Positions 26,769 to 38,941 of a DNA stretch of 64,000 bases are shown piece by piece. A program made the translations under genes and the position numbers. The notes below the pieces were generated by a model, which worked only from the letters and a program-made list of their open reading frames with translations, made no database searches and had not been told where the DNA came from. Source of the stretch: Panax quinquefolius (lineage: Eukaryota > Streptophyta > Magnoliopsida > Apiales > Araliaceae). The stretch is from NCBI GenBank assembly GCA_020205615.1, contig CM035171.1, forward strand, positions 117,494,893 to 117,558,892, in the 5' to 3' direction. Within the stretch, counting starts at the first letter, position 1. Each line of letters begins with the position of its first letter.

Positions 26769-27784
26769 TGATGAGGACATGGCATGCGTGGAGTCAAACA
26801 AGACTAAAGGGACGTGGGGATCAAGTAAGGCTAGGACAAAGAAGTTCAAACAAAGTCTCAACGGATTGATCCAAGATGTTTGGGCCGAAGATAACGCAAA
26901 AAATTCTAAAAAAAGAAAAGAAGCGTGAGGCATTAATTTGAGTCGATTTAATCTGTTTCAATTTTAAACATCTTAACAAAGTAAACATATTTTATGAGCA
27001 AAAGAGGTTATTTAAATCATGTGGGCTGCAAGATTATTTGTTTCACGTGGGCCATATTGTTTTTAGTAGTACATCATCAAGCTGCTGGACCATATCAATT
27101 TTAGTAGTACATCATCAAGCTGCTGGACGGCTGGACCATATTGTTTTTAGTAGTACACGTATTTCGGCTTATAAAGGCAATGGATTGACAGCTTGCACAC
27201 GTTCAAGAAATCGTACGCGGCAAATAATTTTTATTTGGATCTTTAATTTTAAATTCTATTGTAATTAGGATTTTTTTTTAATTAGGATTTCTTTTCCAAA
27301 TTGATTTCTATTTCCTTATAGTAATTAGGGTTATAGTTTATAAATTCCTATTAGGATTTGGATTGTTTTAAGTAGTATAAATAGAGGTTCATGTTGATGT
27401 AATAAAATACATTATACATTATTATTATTCAATATATTTGTGAAGTTATTCTCTACTTTTGGTTCTTTGAAGAATTTCTAAGTATTTTTCTTAGTTATTT
27501 CTTTGAGATTCAATTTGACTTATCATACAACAATTCATAGTTGTGTGTGGCGTCTTCTGCGTCGATCAATCGTCCGATCAGACCGAGATTCTTCGCTTGA
27601 TATAAGCGAGGGTCGAGGTGTCGTTGGTGTCCATTCAACATGAAATTCAACGCGAAACAATTATACCAAGATTATCGTCTACATATAGGCGAGGGTTAAG
27701 GTGTTGCAAGCAATTCACCCAACAATTTGATCTAAACGATCGGGGCCACGACCACCTCACGCAAGCGTGTCGTGGAGTCTATCA
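26769..27784 (+). repeat. 5' LTR of the Ty3/gypsy element
   Basis: It runs TGATGAGGAC...GTCTATCA. A TATA-like TATAAATAGAGG at about 27377 and the nearby polyadenylation-like region suggest a promoter inside the LTR. The text TATAAGCGAGGGT and its neighbours near 27600 are also found in the 3' copy with changes. Confidence 0.92.
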
Positions 27785-27786
27785 TT

Positions 27787-27798
27787 TGGTATCAGAGC
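27787..27798 (+). promoter_or_regulatory. Primer-binding site (initiator Met tRNA type)
   Basis: TGGTATCAGAGC lies two bases after the 5' LTR. It is the usual complement of the 3' end of plant initiator Met tRNA, used to prime minus-strand DNA synthesis. Confidence 0.9.
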
Positions 27799-28334
27799 TA
27801 AGCCTTTCTAGTGAGTTACTTATCTTTAATTTTCTGTCGAAAATTTATATTGCAAAAAAAAAAAAACGTGAGTAAAAAAAAAATAAAAATAAAAATAAAA
27901 ATAAAATCATATTCCATGGTGCTAATCCAATTTGTAGCACACCATCAAATCATCAAATTCCAACCAAGAGTTCATACCGTGCCATCATCATCAATTCTGA
28001 AACGGAGATACAATTTACAAATCTGAGGCATACAAGAGGAGTGTAAGGCAATCGATCGGTGATTTTGTGTTATTCTGATAGTCACACCATTTATATTTTT
28101 GTTTCGTGATAAATAATTTTTGAATTGATTAGTAAAACCAAGAATTTTGCTAGGGGAATTCAAAAAGAACCTATTAGAGTGAATATTTGAGGTAAAAGAC
28201 TTAGTGGTGAGATTAATCGAGGGTAAAAGTCAATTTATTGAGAGTATACACGAGTGAACCATTAATTCGAGCGAAACACGTAAGGGAGTGTGTGAGGAAA
28301 ATTTTTCTTTACGAACCTTTGTTTTGCAGCAAAC

Positions 28335-28545
28335 ATGTATGACTACAATTATGAAAGTTTTTATGGGTCTCGAAGGAATACTTTCCAAGGCAATATTGAT
28401 ACAAAAGCGTATATGAGATGGGAGAGAAAAATGGAGCAGGAATTTGACTGTCATGATTACTCCGAGCGAAGGAAGGTCAGACGGGCAGTTCAAGAGTTCT
28501 CCGATCATACAATTATATGGTGGCAGCTTAACAAGCACTACGATG
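28335..28545 (+). pseudogene. gag fragment
   Basis: The frame reads a typical Ty3 gag core, including AYMRWERKMEQEFDCHDYSE and a WW near its end. It stops being gag-like after IIWWQ, where it joins protease sequence in another frame. The zinc knuckle and the rest of gag are missing, consistent with an internal deletion near 28530-28545. Confidence 0.75.
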
Positions 28546-28860
28546 GTGGAGAAATTGGGGTTACCTACTACTAAACATCCACAGCCGTATCGTTTGCAGT
28601 GGCTCAATGATAATGCAGACATTAAAGTAACCAAACAGGTGTTAGTTCCATTTGCTATTGGCTCAGATATTGATGAGGTATCATTGTGTGATGTGGTGCC
28701 TATCTGAGCGGGGACATATATTGTTAAGTAGGCCATGGCGATTTGATAGGAGGGTTCAACATGACGGGTTTACCAACGTATATTCATTCGTTTCACGACA
28801 AAAAGAAGATCTCTTTCGTCCTTTGTCACCCACCACAACAAGTACATGAAGATCAAATTC
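28535..28860 (+). pseudogene. Aspartic protease remnant, C-terminal part only
   Basis: Frame pieces read STTMVEKLGLPTTKHPQPY, LCDVVP and HILLSRPWRFDRRVQHDGF, which match the C-terminal part of the plant Ty3 protease region. The catalytic Asp loop that should precede them is absent. A frameshift separates LCDVVP from the next piece. Confidence 0.75.
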
Positions 28861-29100
28861 ATTTGCGGAAAAATTATGTACAAAGAAAAGAGAGTGAAGA
28901 AAGAAAAATCAAGAAGAAAAAAAGAGAGAAAAAAAGAAAGAGAAAAAACAAATATCTTGGCAAAAAAGAGTGATGTAAGAAGAGCTTTGATTTCTAAACG
29001 ACTATGATTTTACTTCAGTATAAAGAGGCACTTTTTGAATACTAACGCTTAATGATTCTTTGCTTAGTGGTTGTTTCATCTCTCTTCTGGTGAATTCAAA

Positions 29101-29870
29101 GATGTATTTCGAGGAGCTTCTCAAGGACTACCACCTGATGGGAATTGAGCATCAAATTGATTTGGTTCCGATCGACGATTCCAAACCGTCTCAAATTATC
29201 GAGTAATCCCAGGAGACGAAAGAGTTACAAAGGCAAGTTGACGAGCTGATGGGGAAAGGATTCGTGAGAGAAAGTATGAGCCCGTGTGCAATTCCGGTGA
29301 TTCTAGTGCCCAAAAAGGATGGAAAATAGAGAATGTGTATCGATTGTCGAGCGATAAATAACATTACGGTAAAATATCGACATCCCATTCCTCGTTTAGA
29401 TGACATGCTAGATGAATTACATGGGTCTTGCATATTTTCAAAAATTGATTTAAAAAGTGGTTATCATCAAATTCGAATGCAAGAGGGTGATGAATGGAAA
29501 ATAACTTTTAAAACAAAATATGGTCTTTATGAGTGGTTAGTATTACCTTTTGGTTTAACTAATGCACCCAGCACTTTCATGAGATTAATGAACCATGTTT
29601 TGCGTCCCTTTATTAGAAAATTTGTCGTAGTTTATTTTGATGATATCTTGATTTATAGCAAAAATTTGGAAGATCATGCATTACATTTAAAATCTGTTTT
29701 AGATGTATTTAGAAAAGAAAAGTTATTTGCTAACATGGAAAAATGCACGTTTTGTTCGGATAGAGTTGTTTTTCTTGACTTTGTTGTGAGTTCACAGGGA
29801 GTCCAAGTTGATGAGGAGAAAATACGTTCGATCAAGGGAATGGGCCGAGTCCAACCAATGTGAGTCAATC
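29101..29870 (+). pseudogene. Reverse transcriptase domain
   Basis: The long open frame 29333-29863 reads the RT core: [51 protein letters not shown], and the active-site box [11 protein letters not shown] with the two catalytic Asp residues intact. The part upstream (29101-29330) continues the RT N-terminus (VPKKDG-like) but has stops. Downstream the frame breaks after the RT thumb. Confidence 0.93.
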
Positions 29871-29989
29871 TGAAGCTTTCATGGACTCGCAAGTTTCTAC
29901 CGACGCTTTGTTCGGAATTTTAGTGAGATTACAAACACCATCGAATCGAGGTCATCAAGAAAAGTGTAGGCTTTAAGTGGGGTGATGAA

Positions 29990-30420
29990 CAGGGAAAAAG
30001 CATTTAATTTGATTAAGGATAAATTAACAAATGCTCATTTACTTATTTTACCTAACTTTGCTAAAACTTTTGAGATTGAGTGTGATGCTTCAGGTTTAGG
30101 GATTGGAGTTGTGTTGATGCGAGAAGGAAAAACGATGGGCGTATTTTAGCGAAAAGTTGAGTGGGGCGACTTTGAACTATCCTACATACGACAAAGAGAT
30201 GTACGCTTTGGTTAGAGCTTTGGAGACACGGCAACATTACTTTTTGGCCTAAGGAGTTTGTGATCCACATCGATCGTGAATCATTGAAATATTTGAAGGG
30301 TCGACCTGAAGTTGAACAAAAGGTACGCACCACGATGGATGGAATTTATCAAGACATTTCCATATGTTATTCGATATAAGCGAAAGGTAAGGAGAACGTC
30401 GTTGCAGAGATGCTTTATTC
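29990..30420 (+). pseudogene. RNase H remnant
   Basis: FEIECDASGLGIGVVL marks the start of a Ty3 RNase H domain, with the first catalytic Asp. After about 25 residues the frame is broken by stops and shifts, although YPTYDKE and similar family words can be picked out across frames. Confidence 0.75.
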
Positions 30421-30529
30421 TCATGGTATGTTTTGTTAAATACTCTTGATACTGAAATTGCTTGGGTTTGAAGCGAATTAAAGAGTTATATGATAATGAC
30501 CTTGATTTTGGTAGAAGAGTTTAAAACTT

Positions 30530-31700
30530 GTGAAAAGAATGTTGTGGGTAAATACTTTAGAATTGATGGATTCTTATTTCGAGAAAATAAACTATGTATT
30601 CCTCGCATGTTCTTCGTGCATGAGTTGTTGGTTAAGGAATCACACGGGGCGGTTTAATGGGACATTTTGGTGTTGATAAAACTTTTGCTTTGTTTTAAAA
30701 GAACATTTTATTGGCCTCATATGAAACGAGATGTAGAAAGAATATGTGATAAATGTATTACTTGTTGCCAAGCTAAATCTCGTGTTCAACCCCATAGATT
30801 GTATACACCATCGCCTATTCCTAATGAACCTTGGATTGATCTTTTCATGGATTTTGTGTTGGGTTTACCTCAGTTCAAGCATGGTTATGATTCGATATTT
30901 GTGGTCGTGGATAGATTTTTTAAAATGGCACATTTTATTCCATGTCATAAAACCCGATGATGATCTCATATTCTTTGATTTGTTTCTTTAGGGAGATTGT
31001 GCGTTTCATGGTATGCCTAAAACTATTGTTTTCGATAGAGATACAAAGTTCTTAAGTTACTTTTGGAAGACCTGTGGGGTAAATTGGGTACTAAAATCGT
31101 TATTTTCTACTACTTGTCATCCACAAACCGATTTGGTCAAATGAAGTAGTAAATAGGACTTTTTTCGGCATTATTACTGCTATCATTAAAAAGAATATCA
31201 AGTAATGGGAAGAATGTTTACCACGTGTTGAGTTTCAGATATAACCGCTCGTTTCATTTTGCTACTAATTTTCTCCATTTGAAATTGTATATGGGTTTAA
31301 TCCTTTGACACCGTTGGATTTATCACCATTACTGCTTTTTGAATATACTAACATGGATGGAAAGAAAAAGGTCGATCTTGTTAAGCGATTCATGAAAGAG
31401 CCGGACTAAACATTGAATCGGAGGATTTTAACAAGACATTAAGACGCGAACGAGGGCGACATCAAGTGATCTTTGAGCACGGAGATTGGGTGTGGTTACA
31501 TGTCGCAGAAAGAAAGATTCCCAGGTTCAAAGGCGGTCGAAATTGCTTCCGAGGGAGATGGTCCATTTCAAGTTCTCGAAGCGATTAATGACAATGCCTA
31601 TAAATTGGATTTTGCGGTGAGTATAATGTTAGTGCTACATTTAACGTTCTTGATTTAAGTCCGTTTGATGTAGGTGACGATTTGAGGACAAATCCTTTTC
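30530..31700 (+). pseudogene. Integrase remnant
   Basis: [20 protein letters not shown] is the zinc-binding HHCC end. It is followed by the start of the catalytic core ([14 protein letters not shown], with an active-site Asp) and [16 protein letters not shown]. The core then breaks near 30955. The C-terminal GPFQVLEAINDNAYKLD appears at 31560-31620. No chromodomain was seen before the 3' LTR. Confidence 0.88.
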
Positions 31701-31712
31701 AAGAGGAGAGAA
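31701..31712 (+). promoter_or_regulatory. Polypurine tract
   Basis: AAGAGGAGAGAA directly before the 3' LTR start TGATGAGG is the expected plus-strand primer site. Confidence 0.85.
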
Positions 31713-32751
31713 TGATGAGGACGTGGGTGACGTGGAGTCAAACAAGATTAAAGGGCGTGGGGATCAAGCGAAATTGCCAGAGACGAAAGAGAGCTCAAAC
31801 AAAGTCTCAACGGATTGATCCAAAGATGTTTGAAATTTGAAGATAACGCAAAGAAATTAAAAAGAAAAGAAAAAATAATGAGGCATTAATTTGGGTCCAA
31901 TTTAATCTGTTCTCAATTTTAAACATCTTAACAAAAGTCAACATATTTTATGCAAGAAAGGAGGTTATTTAAATCATGTGGGCTGCAAGATTATTTGTTT
32001 CACGTGGGCCATATTGTTTTTAGTAGTACATCATCAAGCTGCTGGACCATATCAATTTTAGTAGTACATCATCAAGCTGCTGGACGGCTGGACCATATTG
32101 TTTTTAGTAGTACACGTATTTTGGCTTATAAAAGCAATGGATTGAAAGCTTGCAAACGTTCAAGAAATCGTACGCGGCAAAGAATTTTTATTTGGATCTT
32201 TAATTTTAAATTTTATTGTAATTAGAATTTCTTTTTAATTAGGATTTCTTTTCAAATTGATTTCTATTTCCTTATAGTAATTAGGGTTATAGTTTATAAA
32301 TTCTTATTAGGATTTGGATTATTTTGAGTAGTATAAATAGAGGTTCAGGTTGATGTAATCAAATACATTATACATTATTATTATTCAATATATTTGTGAG
32401 GTTATTCTCTACTTTTGGTTCTTTGAAGAATTCCTAAGTATTTTTCTTAGTTATTTATTTGAGATTCAATTTGACTTATCATACAACAATTCATAGTTGT
32501 GTGTGGCGTCTTCTCACCGTCGATCAATCGATTGTCGATCAGATTCGAGATACCGCTTCAATATAAGCGAGTGAGTCAAGGTGTCGTTGGTGTCCATTCA
32601 ACGCAGAATTAGAACGCGAAGAATTGTGCACAAGATTACCGCTCTATATAGGCGAGGTTAAGGTGTTGCAAAGAATTCACCCAATTTGTCTGCTTTAAAC
32701 AATCGGGACGAATGACCATCTCACGCATGGCGTGCTTAGTGGAGTCTATCA
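31713..32751 (+). repeat. 3' LTR of the Ty3/gypsy element
   Basis: It runs TGATGAGGACG...GTCTATCA and is followed by the second GATCC target copy. It is 1039 bp against 1016 bp for the 5' copy, with small indels and many substitutions. Confidence 0.92.
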
Positions 32752-32756
32752 GATCC

Positions 32757-32964
32757 TCCCCCTAACTCAACTATATTTACTCCATAAAATCACAATACAA
32801 ATTGAATAACACACACCCTGCGAATGTGCTCCACCCTAGAGTACTAACTTGAAAACATTGCAATAATTTTTTGAACTGCTAGGAGTAGAGTCATGGTTCA
32901 AATTTAATTTAATCTCACCATTTAGATATCATAATAGACGGTATAATATGTGGTAAGATAGAGA

Positions 32965-33009
<45 letters not shown>

Positions 33010-33627
33010 ATGTAAAATTGAAGAAAAAAAAGGTGAGATGACTTTCTAATGAGTAAAGAAAGTTTAGCCGATGTGCAGGACTTGATTGGATCTTGAAGGC
33101 TTGAAGCCTAGTAAAGAGTCCCGCAAAGCTGGGATGGATGACCACGTGCTGACCCCAATAGGGTACCCCACTAACCCTCCCAGTAGGTTTTACTAATTTG
33201 ATGGGGGGCCACAACCCCTCACTTGGATCTGGTTCCAAATATTGCATGCACTCCATGGCCGAAATAGACCCCTCTACAACCCAAATGGGCCAAAATCAAG
33301 TGGGAGCATCCCCACTCTCCCCTCCACCCTGACAAGAGTATTTTACACGGATTCTCCACGTTCTTTACTCAATCTCACATGCTTCTGATCCTTCCCCATC
33401 CATAAACTGACCATGCCTTTTTTTTTTTTTCATTACTAACGTTTGTAGCCGCGGTGGTGCGTTGGAATTTTCAAACAGTTAAATTTCACTACATCCAAAA
33501 GACGGTAAATTGCAAACTGGGTATTCCAAGGAGTTTCACCAAAATTTTATTGGGCCCATTCATATATATGTGTCATTCCATCTTTAGTTATTTCTCATCT
33601 CCAACGTAGTATCTAACATTTATATGT
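32757..33627. other. Intergenic region with TA microsatellite
   Basis: A TA run occupies 32967-33006. A GC-richer stretch, 33060-33330, carries a minus-strand open frame without a recognised product. Nothing else was identified. Confidence 0.45.
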
Positions 33628-33638
33628 ATTATGAAAAA

Positions 33639-34737
33639 GGGCAAAGGTGTAAAAATATCCCTAATGTTTACACGGATGTCCCACTTCCACCCTAAACTAA
33701 TTATTTTTCCAAAAGTATCCTTAACGTTACACATTTTAAGTCAACCGTGTCCCTGTCCTTAACGGAGATGCCACATAGACTAACTATATTAATACGTGGA
33801 CAATTTTTGCTGACGAGGCTTGAAGAGAAAACAAAAAGGGCAAAAAAAAACTAATTTCATAATTAAACTCTAATAAAAAAAACTTTCATATTTTCAAAAT
33901 TATTCTTTAATAAAATACAACAAAATAAAAATATTCAAGTTTTCTCTCATAAACTCACCCAGGTCTAGATCTTCGTTTCCAAGCCATTCGATCTAACTCC
34001 AAACCCAAATTTGAAGTTTGTCTCTTTCTCTCTCCATTTCTTCCAAACTCCATTTATCCCCATTTTATCTCTCTAGATTTTAGTCTCTGTTTCTCTCTCA
34101 ATCACAATCTCGCCCTCTAAACTTTTCCAAGGTGGGTCTCAAGTACATAATCAAAACATAATTCGAGTAGGCGGTGAACAAAGAGCTGAGGAGAGAGAAA
34201 GGCGAGGAATAGCATGAGGAGAGAGAAAGGCGAGGAAGAGTTGAAGGATTTGGGTTACTCTCTGTTTACTTCCGAATCAAATTTGGGTTACTCTTTTAAA
34301 AAAAAATCAATTCAATTCCTTCTAGTAATCTTTGAAGATGAAGGGGGTAATATTATTTATTTTAATCCTTTTTGTGAACTGATTTGGAAATTGATTGGAT
34401 TTATGAATTTGAGATATATTTTGAAACTGTTTGATTTGTGATTGAATAAAAAAGTGAGAGAATGGAGTGATTAAAAAATAAAGTTAAGATTTGGGTTTCA
34501 TATGTGATTGAAATTTATGATTTGAGTTTTTTTTCATCGTGATGCAGTGATGCATATTGAGATTTTTAAGAATGGTTGTTTTGGTCTATTATATTGAAGC
34601 TTTTTGAGCATATGATCTGTTGATGCTTCTGTTCAATTTGATATGTGATATATGATTGGATGGTTGTTTTTTTTTCATTTTCAACTTTGCTTTGCTTAAG
34701 TTTTCATCTGATGGTATTTTTTTCTGCAATGGAGAAG

Positions 34738-34815
<78 letters not shown>

Positions 34816-35253
34816 TTATTTGAGGTATTTTAAAAATAAAATTTGACTAATTTTATATAGTAAATTATAATAATTATAAATTATATAAAAGGTATCATTA
34901 ATTATAATATTTGTTGTAAACAAATATTTAAAATGAATTTAAATTACAACACTAAATATGTTATGCTTTTTTTATTTTGAATTTTAGTATATTTTGTTTC
35001 GATTAATTTAAGTATTTTGATTAAATGATGTAAATATAGTTTTTTGTTTTGCACGCGTCGCCAAATGTTGTCACGTCGGCAAAAATTGTCGTCGCGATTA
35101 ATGAGTTAGTCTATGTGGCATCTCCAGATTAAGAGGAAAAGCACGATTGACCTAAAATGTGTAACGTTAATCTGCTTTTGAAAAAAAAAAATTAGTTTAG
35201 GATGAAAGTGAGACATCCGTGTAAATATCAGGGGCATTTTTGCACCTTTGCCC
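33639..35253. mobile_element. Mutator-like non-autonomous DNA transposon
   Basis: Inverted repeats of about 150 bp (33639-33790 and 35104-35253) start GGGCAAAGGTG and end CACCTTTGCCC. They share long words such as ACACGGATGTC and GATGCCACATAGACTAAC. An 11-bp direct repeat ATTATGAAAAA flanks the element on both sides (33628-33638 and 35254-35264). Long TIRs with a target duplication of 9-11 bp are typical of Mutator-like elements. The 1615-bp element has no transposase. Inside are a CT-rich region, a short plus-strand open frame (34214-34441, unrecognised) and an ATT microsatellite. Confidence 0.88.
34739..34830. repeat. ATT trinucleotide microsatellite
   Basis: About thirty units of TTA/ATT lie inside the Mutator-like element. 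It creates a chance poly-leucine frame. Confidence 0.95.
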
Positions 35254-35264
35254 ATTATGAAAAA

Positions 35265-35709
35265 TGATATTTCTTTCAATAAATTTGATAGTTTCACAAG
35301 TTAGTACAAGTTCCACCAAAAATATCAATTTCATATTTCATTAACATTCAATAGGGTGTGGCAAGCGGCTCCATTGAAGCACCTTCCTCTTTGTCTCTTT
35401 TCGGTTTCATTGAAAAATACTCCATTTGAAATAATCCCCTTGTTTGATAAACAAGCACAATCATCAAAATACTAGTTATATATATCATAGAGGTACCAAT
35501 GAAACAGTAACTGATCTGCAAGTAAAAAACAAATACTACTATCAATTATTTGTTTCAGTAGTAATGACAATAATAATGATGCTGAAAGCTACGGATCAAA
35601 CACTAATATGGGCATAAGAGAGAGAAACAACTCGAGAGATTTTCATATCATTTGTTGCTTTCAATTTTTCCTCTGTTCTTCAGTGAAAATATTTGGAGTT
35701 TGGATAGAG
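35265..35709 (+). promoter_or_regulatory. Upstream region of the IQD gene
   Basis: This 445-bp interval between the Mutator-like element and the IQD start must hold the promoter and 5' UTR. An ATG at 35608 is in frame with the main start and no stop lies between them. The translation before MGKTSK is not like any IQD N-terminus. It is therefore read as leader sequence, although an N-terminal extension of 34 residues is possible. Confidence 0.4.
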
Positions 35710-38700
35710 ATGGGGAAGACTAGCAAGTGGATTAAACACTTTTTGACAGGAAAAAAAGAAAAGGGTTCAAGTAATAATCAGCCAATTTTATTTGGCACTG
35801 AAAACCCAACAACTCCCATTTTTTTCCCACCGACGACTCCGAAAGAAAAACGTAGATGGAGTTTCCGGCGGTCATCCGCCACCGCGACAAGTCAAAAGGA
35901 GTTGAGTTCAGTACACAATGGTGCCGCCACAGTGCCTCCGGTCCAGGCCGCGTTGGAATCGGAGAATGAGCAGAAAAAGCATGCCATGGCGGTTGCAATG
36001 GCCACAGCCGCGGCGGTGGATGCAGCTGTGGCTGCAGCACAGGCGGCTGCCGCCATGATGCGGCTAACTTCAACTGCCCCTGTGAGAGCTAGTCCAGTTG
36101 AAGAGGCTGCTGCTACCAAAATTCAGTCTGTTTTTTGTTCTTATTTGGTATGCAGCCTAATTTATTTTATTCTTAATTAGTATGAATTTTATTTTATTTT
36201 GATCAGCAAAAGAAATGATTGTTTTTTTAAACTTATCGTAATTACATGAGTGGCGAATCCAACAGGCAACATATATGATATGGATAGGGACAGTACATTA
36301 CAAATGCAATCAAAAACTATAATTAGTAGTATAAAAATTTGTACATAAACATTAATTTGTAAGTCTAATCTTGATGGAAATAAGAAAGATGTATTTGTTC
36401 ATGTATTATAGTTGAAATTTGACTAATAATTTTGTGGTTTATACAGGCAAGAAAAGCATTGTATGCATTAAAAGGACTAGTGAAGTTGCAGGCATTGGTG
36501 AGGGGTCATCTGGTGAGGAAACAGGCCACCGCAACACTCCGGTGCATGCAGGCATTGGTTACAGTTCAGGCCAGAGCTCGAACCCAAAGAATCCGAATGG
36601 TTGATGAAGCAAATCCATATAACCAGAGGCCATCAAATTACAGAAAATCAACACAAGATGATAGGTTCAGATATCCACATCATGTAAGTCTTTTAAGTTT
36701 TCTGTTATTTCAAAAGTCTTCGTCTTACAAATGTATGTATCTATAATGTAATTCTATGTATGTGCACACCTAGAGAGGGGGTAAATAGGTATTTAAGCTA
36801 AAAGTGATAAACGGTGAAAACTTTTTATAACTTTATACTATAGGTTTAATTCGCATTACCACGCTACATGCTCTGCTTTGAATTCTCGCTTTAAATTTTA
36901 TGTTCTTCGTTTTTATTATCGACATGACTAAACCTCGCTTACTTTTAGTGTCTGGATAGTGGCGTGAATAACAAAAAAATGTAGAACGTGAATGAGCGAT
37001 TAAAGAGATAAATGTAAGTAAAAAATCACACCAAAATTTTTATGTGGTTCAAATTTCTATTCTCTAATCTAGTGGCCTAATCTACGTCCAATCCCAACTA
37101 GGATTGGAGACTCTTTTATTAAACTTAATATTCAATTAAATACAATAAAAAGAACTCCCCTGTTATAAAAAAAGCTTTCCAATCGATGGGACACCGCCCT
37201 TTGCACCTCTCGCAACCTTTCTACCATCGAGACATTTGCACCTCTCGCAACCTTGAAAATTTCTCTTTGAATGGACCTTATCCTCTTTGGATCGATCAAG
37301 CCAAACAAGTCTTGAACTTTGAATATGATAGAAGAAATTACAATAGACTTCTTATTTTCCAGGCACAAAGAATTATAGACAGTACAATGAATAGCTGGAA
37401 ATAAACAATGAAAGCTCTCAATAGGATTTTTCTCTGTATAGCAACGTGAATTAGCTTCTTGTATCCTACTCTCCTTAGCCGTAAAAATAAGACTATATAT
37501 AAAGAGAGACCCAACGGCTATAAAATCATTGTTAGCAATAAATCAGATGATTTAAATCCCATAGCAAGAAATCAGATGATTTAAATCCCATAATATTAGC
37601 TACAATATTGACCAACGGTTATGAACAAGAGATAGAATAGGAAACGCATATCAAAGTTGGTATACCCCATAATATTAGCAATTAAAGAGTCCAACAGATT
37701 TGGTAAATTAAGGATATGTTTTCAAGTCAAATCAAAACACCTTAAATAAATGAACAAGGAGATAAGATAAGATGAGACCCACCAACTCTAAACAACTTCA
37801 GTAAGACTCCTTTCTCAATTAGAATATAAAGTACCACTAACAGTTATGAGTCTCACTAAGCAAGAGTATATCCTTAAATAAATTATAGTACCCACGAAAT
37901 ACTCAGTATAATATTTGATAGCATTAAAAATTATAAATACCAACATGTCTTAATAAACTCAAATTCAAATCATCCTTAAAAAACTCCAAATCAAATCTTC
38001 TTTAATAAACTCCAAATCAAATCTTCCTTAATTTTAAAACATTCCAACTTACCAACGGAAGGAAATCAACAAGTGTTCATGTAATAACCATAACCCATGC
38101 ATATTAATAATAATATTATAACAAACCATGAACCATGCACATGTCTAATATACTAAAATTAGTCATCATTCAAAATATCATAAAATCAAAAACCAACATA
38201 TAATGTATTTCATTGTAGGATCAAATGGAAGAGAGCATTAAGATTGTGGAAATGGATCTTGGTGATGCAAAAGGAAGTACAAAGAGCAGGAGCAGCTATT
38301 CCAACCAAACACAAACAGAACAAACAGATCATAGATTCTCCACTCATCGCCACTTCTCGAATCAAGAATATCAACAGAATTCACCAGCACCATCAGCTGT
38401 TACTGACATGAGCCCAAGAACTTATAGTGACCATTTTGAGGAGTATTCCTTTGGCACTTCCCAAAGTAGTCCCCAATACTATTCTGCTATATCAAAACCT
38501 GATCCATCAAGAGCCCCTTTTTCTTATTCGCGCGAGTATGCAGAATCCATGTCCTATGAGTACCCTTTCTTCCCAAACTATATGGCCAATACGCAGTCTT
38601 CAAAGGCGAAAGTGAGGTCACATAGTGCACCAAAACAACGTCCTGCAGATGCGTTTGAACGCCAATCTAGTAGTAGTAGGCGAAGGCCATCGATTGAAGG

Positions 38701-38941
38701 AAGGAATGTACCAAGAGCTGTGAGGATGCAGAGGTCATCTTCACATGTTAGTGCCACTGCTCAGAATTATCAGTATCCATGGTCAATCAAGCTTGACAAA
38801 TCAGCAGTTTCGCTTAAAGATAGTGAATGCGGATCAAATAGTACAATGCTAACAAATACCAACTACTGCAGATCTCTAGTTGGATTTGATGTGAGTAACT
38901 TGAAATTCACAAAACTGAATAGAGAAGCATATTTAGTCTAA
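35710..38941 (+). CDS. IQ67-domain (IQD) calmodulin-binding protein
   Basis: Three exons, 35710-36147, 36447-36683 and 38219-38941, join in phase 0 into a 465-residue protein. It starts [16 protein letters not shown], the standard IQD N-terminus. An Ala-rich helix precedes the IQ67 region (about residues 133-200), with IQ motifs [29 protein letters not shown] and a third, degenerate [11 protein letters not shown]. The intron falls inside the first IQ motif, at the conserved IQD position. The C-terminal part has the DUF4005 region ([24 protein letters not shown] split over about 350-380) and is basic and Ser-rich. IQD proteins bind calmodulin and usually associate with microtubules or membranes as scaffolds. 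It is closest in pattern to the IQD22-24 group; the exact member cannot be named from sequence reading. Intron 2 is 1.5 kb and carries repetitive DNA. Confidence 0.93.
36750..38205. mobile_element. Probable TE insertion in IQD intron 2
   Basis: Intron 2 is far larger than intron 1. It contains text such as CACACCTAGAGAGGGGGTAA and GGTTCAAATTTCTATTC, which resembles the start and body of plant copia-type LTRs. It also has internal duplications (TTTGCACCTCTCGCAACCTT twice at 37200-37255; AGATGATTTAAATCCCATA twice near 37545). No clear borders or target duplication were found. Confidence 0.4.

Larger units (their letters stand above)
26769..32751 (+). mobile_element. Ty3/gypsy LTR retrotransposon, complete borders, decayed coding region
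   Basis: Two LTRs (26769-27784 and 31713-32751) begin TGATGAGGAC and end GTCTATCA. They are flanked by a perfect 5-bp target duplication GATCC (26764-26768 and 32752-32756). A primer-binding site for initiator Met tRNA (TGGTATCAGAGC) follows the 5' LTR, and a purine tract precedes the 3' LTR. The internal order gag, protease, reverse transcriptase, RNase H, integrase is that of Ty3/gypsy. All frames are interrupted by stops and shifts, and the gag end and protease core are deleted. The LTRs differ at many sites, so the insertion is not recent. The element cannot move by itself. Confidence 0.92.

Noticed and set aside
27787..27798. tRNA gene near the 5' LTR
   Set aside because: Only the short primer-binding complement of initiator Met tRNA is present. 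There is no cloverleaf.
33060..33256. Minus-strand frame in a GC-richer patch
   Set aside because: No domain, start context or homologous text was recognised, and its end runs into a TA repeat.
34645..34833. Open frame rich in leucine
   Set aside because: It is the translation of an ATT microsatellite inside the Mutator-like element, not a gene.
35732..36119. Minus-strand open frames opposite the IQD exon 1
   Set aside because: These are shadows of a GC-rich Ala-coding exon. The plus frame carries the IQD motifs and splice sites.
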